From assembly GCF_016086655.4 (NCBI RefSeq), contig NC_052136.2:57714492-57778491 (forward strand): DNA of 64,000 nucleotides, in the 5' to 3' direction. Positions 58,217 through 64,000 of the stretch are shown here, one piece after another. A model generated the notes under the pieces. The model worked only from the letters and a program-made list of their open reading frames with translations, ran no database searches and was not told the DNA's origin. Positions within the stretch are counted from its first letter, which is position 1; every line of letters starts with the position of its first letter. Source of the DNA: Lepeophtheirus salmonis. Its lineage: Eukaryota > Arthropoda > Copepoda > Siphonostomatoida > Caligidae. A program made the translations under genes and the position numbers.

Positions 58217-58350
58217 CAATAGACGTGAATACTTTATAAAAATATATATTTATAATTGTTCAAAAATTGTAATTAAAAATATAAAATAAATAAGTTGTGT
58301 AATTAAATACTATATAAATATAACTTTTCATAAAGTATTTACATCTATTG
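58217..58350. repeat. 134-bp near-palindromic element
   Basis: CAATAGACGTGAATACTTTA (58217-58236, continuing to about 58248) matches the inverse of TAAAGTATTTACATCTATTG (58331-58350) with a few differences. The arms are about 30 bp. It lies 12 bp from the transposon end above. Confidence 0.65.
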
Positions 58351-58354
58351 CGAG

Positions 58355-59255
58355 ACATTACTATTTTCTTGGTTTTATCTTTTAACTATTTTTTTTTTAC
58401 AAATGTTTGCATTTGGTACAAATAATGTACGTACTTTAGTATAAATTTTGTTTGTAATTTCAATGCCTGCCATTCCTTTTTGGGTACGTACCTTAAAAAA
58501 ATATTAAAATAAAGAGTCATTCCATCTTCGATGTATAGTTATTATTATATTATTTTTCTTTCTATACTGATTCTATGGTTAATTAGAAACGTTCTTCAAG
58601 TATTGATTTTCAAATAGGGTACAAAAATAGATATATGATCAAAATATTTAATTTCTAAAAAAAACAAAAACTGGTTTCTTTAAAAAATTTGAGCTTCTAT
58701 TCATTCTTAAAACTTTAAGATTGATTTATTTATTTACAGAAATACATTTATTCAACTCAATAAACAATTCAAATGTCTATACAGATTTTCATCAACAATA
58801 TAAGGAAAATAAAGTGACGAAAAATAGTTTTATCACATTGTTAAAGTTTATTTTTTCTTTAACGGAAAAATAAAAAAACTCACTTTAAAAACCCTCATAA
58901 TTGATCTGATCCTAAAAAAAAAAAAAAAGAGGTAGTAGCCATTTCTTTCAACATTTTGGTTTTTTTTTTTAAAAACTTTATAGTTATTATAATATGAGGC
59001 AATGATGAAAAGGAAATGCATAATAAGGTAATGGATGCCACAAAGACATTTGCATCCTTAAACTTTTCACTAATATTTTAAGATTAATAAAAACATGTTG
59101 GATTGAATCGAAGCTACATTTATATTCATTACTTTTCCTATCGTAATCTTCCCCCCTACCTCGCTATGACATATCTAAAATGTTATTGCTGCAATTTTGT
59201 CTGTAATCATTATATCTTTATTTGCCTGGTATTTCAAACTAATTCAATCTTGTGG
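58355..59255. other. A+T-rich DNA, nothing recognised
   Basis: Poly-A and poly-T runs only. Confidence 0.5.
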
Positions 59256-59259
59256 AGAT

Positions 59260-59348
59260 ATCTATGGTATAGTTTACAACGCACTCGGGGAAAATTCTTT
59301 TTCTAAGAATCAATGAGTGTGAGTGCGTTCGAATCCCGGTCGCTATTT
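59260..59348 (+). repeat. tRNA-derived SINE-like element, copy 3
   Basis: It aligns with copies at 33850 and 51991. It has a very good B-box GTTCGAATCCCGG (59327-59339), a weak A-box GGTATAGTTTACA, and the expanded middle ATTCTTTTTCTAAGAATCAATG containing an ATTCTT..AAGAAT stem. Probably Pol III-derived. Confidence 0.65.
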
Positions 59349-59349
59349 A

Positions 59350-60105
59350 AGAGGAAAATCCTAGATAAATATATTCCCGGTTTAATTTATATTTGGAAGA
59401 GAGATATATGTCGTTACGTCATACGGTTTATGTTTCTGAACTTTTCATTACTTTTTTTTTGCAATGCTGTACAGGGAGGGCCCGGCCCGTATTACTTTCT
59501 TAGTGCATACAGATTATATATTTGGATTGTGAGGAGAGAAAAGAGAGATAAATAGGGACTATGATTAGTGATGTAAATCGTGTGTATTTGCAGCTTTGGA
59601 ATTGGTAATCTAAAAAATAAATTTTCATTTCCTTTACTGGTGTCAATATTATTTGAGTCCTTTTTCTCCTAGATTCAAAACCTGATTGAATATTCGTGTG
59701 TTCTCATAAAAGATGGAGAGTAACCTTGAGGATTTGTTGCAGCGTTATATTTGTACTAAATGTAGAATGGGTGATACACATCAAAGTAATTATTGCCAAT
59801 GTCCTTGTTTATTTCTCCTCCTCCTCCTTTTTCACAGCTGATAGTAGCTGATATAATGAAAGTTCATAACAGCTAAGCTGATCTCCTCTAAAACATTTTT
59901 AAATTGTCAGTGTGACCATGCTGATTTTCGTTTCCTTTTTTTAACATACCCAAAATACACACAATTTCAATCACTAATTATGATCGATGAGAAGGAGAAG
60001 GAGAATTTGTCAGTTCTAGGATAGGTCCTTATAGGTTTTTTATTATAGCTAAAACAACTGAAATTACGTAATTACTAACTAATATAACAGTGCTTAAGTC
60101 CTTTT
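59350..60105. other. A+T-rich DNA; one Cys-rich micro-frame
   Basis: A 43-codon frame from ATG 59713 reads MESNLEDLLQRYICTKCRMG then DTHQSNYCQCPC. The Cys spacing is suggestive of zinc binding but there is no other support. Otherwise nothing. Confidence 0.35.
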
Positions 60106-60109
60106 CTAA

Positions 60110-60200
60110 CTATATCCTTCCAGCTCTTCAACATAACCTCTTTCAAAAGACAAGATACTTTATGTTTAAAGTAGGAGGTGTGTGGCTAGAACTGATTATT
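60110..60200 (+). repeat. Dispersed repeat copy 2 (partner at 5892)
   Basis: It shares TTCAACATAAC.TCTTTCAA, AGACAAGATA and GTTTAAAGTAG with 5892-5992. Confidence 0.55.
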
Positions 60201-60204
60201 TTCT

Positions 60205-63200
60205 TCGTTTTTAAAGTATTCAATCCTAGCTATGAGTGTAGAATAGCTATAAATATAGCTAGGACTAGAGGACTGAGGTATCGGTCTATAGGACCGTTGA
60301 ATGGTAAAAAAAGATCGGACCCATAAAAAAAAGACTGAAAGATGGAAAAACAGTCGAATTATGCCATCAGTCCTAGGACCAATTTAACAATAGATTGCAC
60401 ATACTTCCAACAACATTTCATAAAACTTTTAACTAGTTCAAAAGTATAAAATATGAGTCGTCACTGAACATTCTCTTTCAAAAAGGATAAAAATGTCCAA
60501 GGATGAATTATGTACAGAATAAATTTACGGGGAATAAAAAACAAAGAATTAATTTACTAGGAATATAATTACCAGTCACTGATATTTATGTAAATCAAAT
60601 ATATTTCGATAATAAAAAAGATTATACCTACTTGTTGCTACTGTATCTGACCAATAAGGTGAATAAAAAATTAATTTCAAAATGGAGTGTGGACCAATTT
60701 TTATTTGGTTTCACTTTGAAAAATTTTTGGTGATCTAAAATTTGAAACCAATAAAATATATCTGTTCATTACCAAAGTTTCAAAAAGGAACAAATGAGCG
60801 CCTGAAGAAAATAGGAAAAAGTCCAAAGGTTTCTACTTAATAAATATATAAATTATCATATGGAAAGTTATAAGCAATTAAATTAGGAGACATTTATTTT
60901 ACTTTATAAATACTACATATGATTAATCTTTATTAATCCCTTTAATTCGTAGGGATATTCATAGCTAACAAGAGTGAACTCGTTTCACCAATCAACATTA
61001 GAGCATTAATATGAAGCAAGAGTATACAAATTTACCGAAGAAAAATAATTACATTGTAACGATTGACGTTTTAGAGATAGCATTGTAGAATTAGTCTTGG
61101 AAAAATCACTTGATATCGAACTGCGTCTCAAAGAGTATAAATTGGTAGTATCTTTCTATGATGCTATTAAACATTGATTTTTGATTCGTAAATATTTTAT
61201 CATTATTCGAGAATCACACATCATATATATTTTATTTGAATATTGTAAATAAATATACGTTTATTATATATATTTATAAATCTGTTTATGTGTGAACATC
61301 TTCAAACCACCAGCTGAAAGAACACACTAAGATAAATAAATGCTTTTAGACAAAAGATGGATTGACTAAAGGAAAGAAGAAGGATAAAAATACACATACT
61401 AATAATATAATCATCTTCTTTTTTTTTAGAAAGCTTTTATGTACCCATAAGAATATTCAAAGAGGGGGGGGGGGTGTAAGAATCCATTAAACATAATGGT
61501 TGATACATTGTGAATTTGGCTATAATATAATAAAAAGATTTTGATATTTCTCAAAAATGATTTAATTTTCATCCAATCGAATTGAAAAATTCATCCTATA
61601 ACAAGGAGCTCATTTAAGGCTTCACCATTTGATGTGCATCTTTCATTTAACAAAAATAATGTACAACTACATTTAGTCAAAATTCAAACACTCTGTTATA
61701 AGCTATAGCTGAGTTTGTATTTAAAGACTCTTTTAGTAATTTTGGAATTAATTATCAAGGTTTCAAATATTTTCTTAGGCGTTCTTATTATTAACCAATG
61801 TGTCTCAGCATGAGTTTAAAAAAGGCAGATGCCCTATTCTGTATAGGACATGTCTTGTTTGATAATAATTGCTTAATGTAAAAATAATAGTTTCTCTACA
61901 ATCCACATAATTTAATATTCTTTTCAACAACTACAATTTTAGATACAAAATTCAGAGGTATAAAATATAATCCTAAAAGAGTATTCAATTTGATCACTGA
62001 TACTGATAGTATCATATGGAATAACTACATAATGTTTTATATTTCTAAAATGTCTATTTTAATGTTTGGGTGTCTAAACCATAAAGAGTAGAAACAATTA
62101 TTGTCAACAATTAATTGAAGCCATATATTGCGAATGAGGAACAATAATATAAGGGGAAAAATGGATAAAAACAATGGAATAAAAATAAACGAAGCCAGAG
62201 CGAAGGTCCCAATAAAATAATAAAGTTATCTCAGAATATAAGTAACTTTCTTGGAGGGAAAATGATAAAATTTACTGGAAACTGTTCGAAAAAATGTTAG
62301 AAATAATGAAATGGAATGAATAAAAAGAAAGATTTTCTTTAGATGAAATTTTCAACAAAAGATTGTTTTCCTTAACAAAATAAGATTTTAGAAGGAGAGA
62401 AAATTTTGAAAAAGTTAGGCTTTAAAAAAAGACAAACAGGACCTAGACACCGTTATTATAATTTTTGAAGCATAGTTAAAAATAAAAATATTTGATATTT
62501 AGGTAATTGTTGATATACGAACAAGACAACACATTTTGAACCAAATTGAAAGAATAAAAACTGGGTTTGGGTTAGATTCTTTACTTCAATATAAACCCTC
62601 TGCTCGATCATTTACAATAATAGAAAAAAATAAAAATAGTTACTAAGGCCTTGTCTCTGGGTAGTGTGTATGGGAAAACTAATGAAGAATGAATTGGCTT
62701 CTTTTGTAGGCCATCAAGGGAAAAGGCTTGGCACTTTTTATTTGAATTTGAGCATATGGAAAATATATGTGACAATCAAGGGCCAGGCATAAGTTGATTC
62801 TAATAAAAAAAAATTCATTACAAAAAAATTTCAGAACATCTTATACAAACTCAGACCCAGTAGAACCCCATTACTTCATAATTCTGTCAAAAAATTTTTT
62901 TATACGAAAATGATTTCCTTTATGGTGTGTGTGTGTTTTTTTTTTTTTTTGGTCATGTTTTAGTGTTTTAGTTTACTTCCGCATTGTATGTGATTCGTGA
63001 TATAATAGTAAGTTGAAATTTTTTTGAACTTAGGGATAAAAAAGATAAAATAAATTAAGTGATAATATTGAGTCTTACATATTTCATTGATAGCAAATTT
63101 ATTATTTACTTGTTGTTTTATACCTTAAAGAGTGCAATAGAAAAAAGATACTTCCTTGCAAAAAAATTACAAGCCATAAATTATGAGCATATTAATAATG

Positions 63201-63415
63201 ATTTCCTTCAAAATCAAATAATAATAATATAAAAAAAAACCCGTGATAATATTGATGTGTTACTATTAACAAATAGTCTGACAAATAACAAAAAGAAAAA
63301 GGAAATCAAAATCCATTTTCAAATAATAGAGATGTGACAATTTTTGATGTGGGTATTAAATCAAAAAGTTATAACTATTTATGATATTTGAAATATGCAT
63401 ATATATAGTACCATT
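60205..63415. other. Long A+T-rich stretch without recognised gene
   Basis: A patch at 60270-60380 is rich in short GGACTGAGG/GGTCTATAGGACC palindromic motifs, similar in style to the interior of the 56717 MITE. A G10 run lies near 61465. No coding signal. Confidence 0.5.
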
Positions 63416-63420
63416 TTTTG

Positions 63421-63430
63421 GTATAAAAGG
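63421..63430 (+). promoter_or_regulatory. Candidate TATA box (TATAAAAGG)
   Basis: GTATAAAAGGGG is followed by a G-rich then pyrimidine-rich stretch (GGGACGCATCCCTCTCTC), which would place a start site near 63450. It lies about 270 bp upstream of the candidate first exon at 63698. In A+T-rich DNA a TATAAAAGG match is weak evidence alone. Confidence 0.3.
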
Positions 63431-63697
63431 GGTAAGAGCGGGAGGGGACGCATCCCTCTCTCTATTATGCATTATTATTCATGAAACTAAATTAATAAAC
63501 CATGTATGTAGACTATTATATCATCATAAATTATCTTAATGAAATGGTTTGAACATTTTTATGGCTATGAATAAAATATCTATTTAAAATAAGTAAAAAG
63601 GATTTGTCATTTAAAACCATTAGAGATATAACATTCGAAATATTATTTTTGCTCTTCATGGAAAATTTTGAGAAAAATTGTTTCTTCATTTTTATTA

Positions 63698-63772
63698 ATG
63701 GCTCAACCAATGGATTGCTCAGCTGATGATTTTACTCCCCTGAGGTGGCAAAACACAGCATCTCAAAATAAT
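63698..63772 (+). CDS. Candidate first coding exon, product unknown
   Basis: An ATG at 63698 opens MAQPMDCSADDFTPLRWQNT then ASQNN, followed by a possible donor AAT/GTAATT at 63773. The 75 bp are more G+C-rich than the flanks. The 'DDF.PLRWQN....N' string is faintly like the start of BTB/POZ proteins of the Lola type ('FCLRWNN'), which is speculation. No second exon is visible before the window ends. Confidence 0.25.
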
Positions 63773-64000
63773 GTAATTGATTTTTGTGTATGTGTTTTTT
63801 ACATGACAATTATGACGTCAAGGATTACATATACACAGACTACACTAATATACAAAACATTATAACTAATCAGTAATTAATTATTTTTAGCCCCCACCCC
63901 CTAACGTGTAAACAAAAAGGATAAAGGAGAGAGAGTGGATGGATTGTTTCGGTTTCTAATTTAGAGAAAATGAGCAAGTTCTATTTTTTGGATCCCAGAG

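Noticed and set aside
1..64000. CRISPR arrays, operons, bacterial ribosome-binding sites or phage genes
   Set aside because: None seen; composition, splice sites, LINEs, SINE-like and mariner elements all indicate an animal genome.

Overview
This window looks like A+T-rich (about 70% A+T by eye) repeat-dominated animal DNA, most likely from a caligid copepod such as the salmon louse Lepeophtheirus salmonis. The host call rests on my memory of the DD37D (maT-like) Tc1/mariner transposase families typical of sea lice; no search was run. There are no bacterial-style operons. I see one convincing host-gene piece: a minus-strand exon at 12504-13050 with canonical splice sites and a His/Asn/Ser-rich product. 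A TATA box and possible first coding exon at the right edge (63421-63772) are speculative.

Almost everything else I can support is transposon debris. Region 1-8 kb holds a mariner 3' end, a 160-bp MITE, a core-deleted maT transposase, a 448-bp inverted-repeat element and another transposase fragment. Region 9.7-21.3 kb holds two internally deleted copies of one family (9.7 kb +, 17 kb -), the host exon, a full-family remnant (14.5-15.6 kb), a third deletion derivative (18.2 kb) and a neat TA-flanked derivative with an intact start and a 257-codon frame (18793-19668), then a 638-bp deleted element (20.6 kb). Region 26-41 kb holds a 488-bp mariner MITE, an inverted-repeat element with a helix-turn-helix (HTH) remnant, tRNA-derived SINE-like copies, two copies of a ~440-bp dispersed repeat, several transposase scraps and the longest copy of the 20.6-kb family (40.5 kb).

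Region 42-46 kb carries a 688-bp foldback element with ~150-bp terminal inverted repeats and an 11-bp direct flank, then a minus-strand non-LTR retrotransposon (ORF1 coiled coil, endonuclease, reverse transcriptase) whose RT palm is deleted. Region 46.5-59.4 kb has an element with modular 16-bp repeats in its termini, another DD37D transposase, LINE tail fragments on both strands, a hAT-like end, a mariner N-terminus, a second 160-bp MITE, a Ty3/Gypsy pol fragment and a third SINE-like copy. From 59.4 to 63.4 kb I see almost nothing.

The elements do not form a pathway. The recurring theme is that unrelated transposase families in this window have lost their catalytic middle while keeping the HTH end and often the terminal repeats. 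That is the pattern of non-autonomous derivatives and, possibly, of HTH-only repressors.
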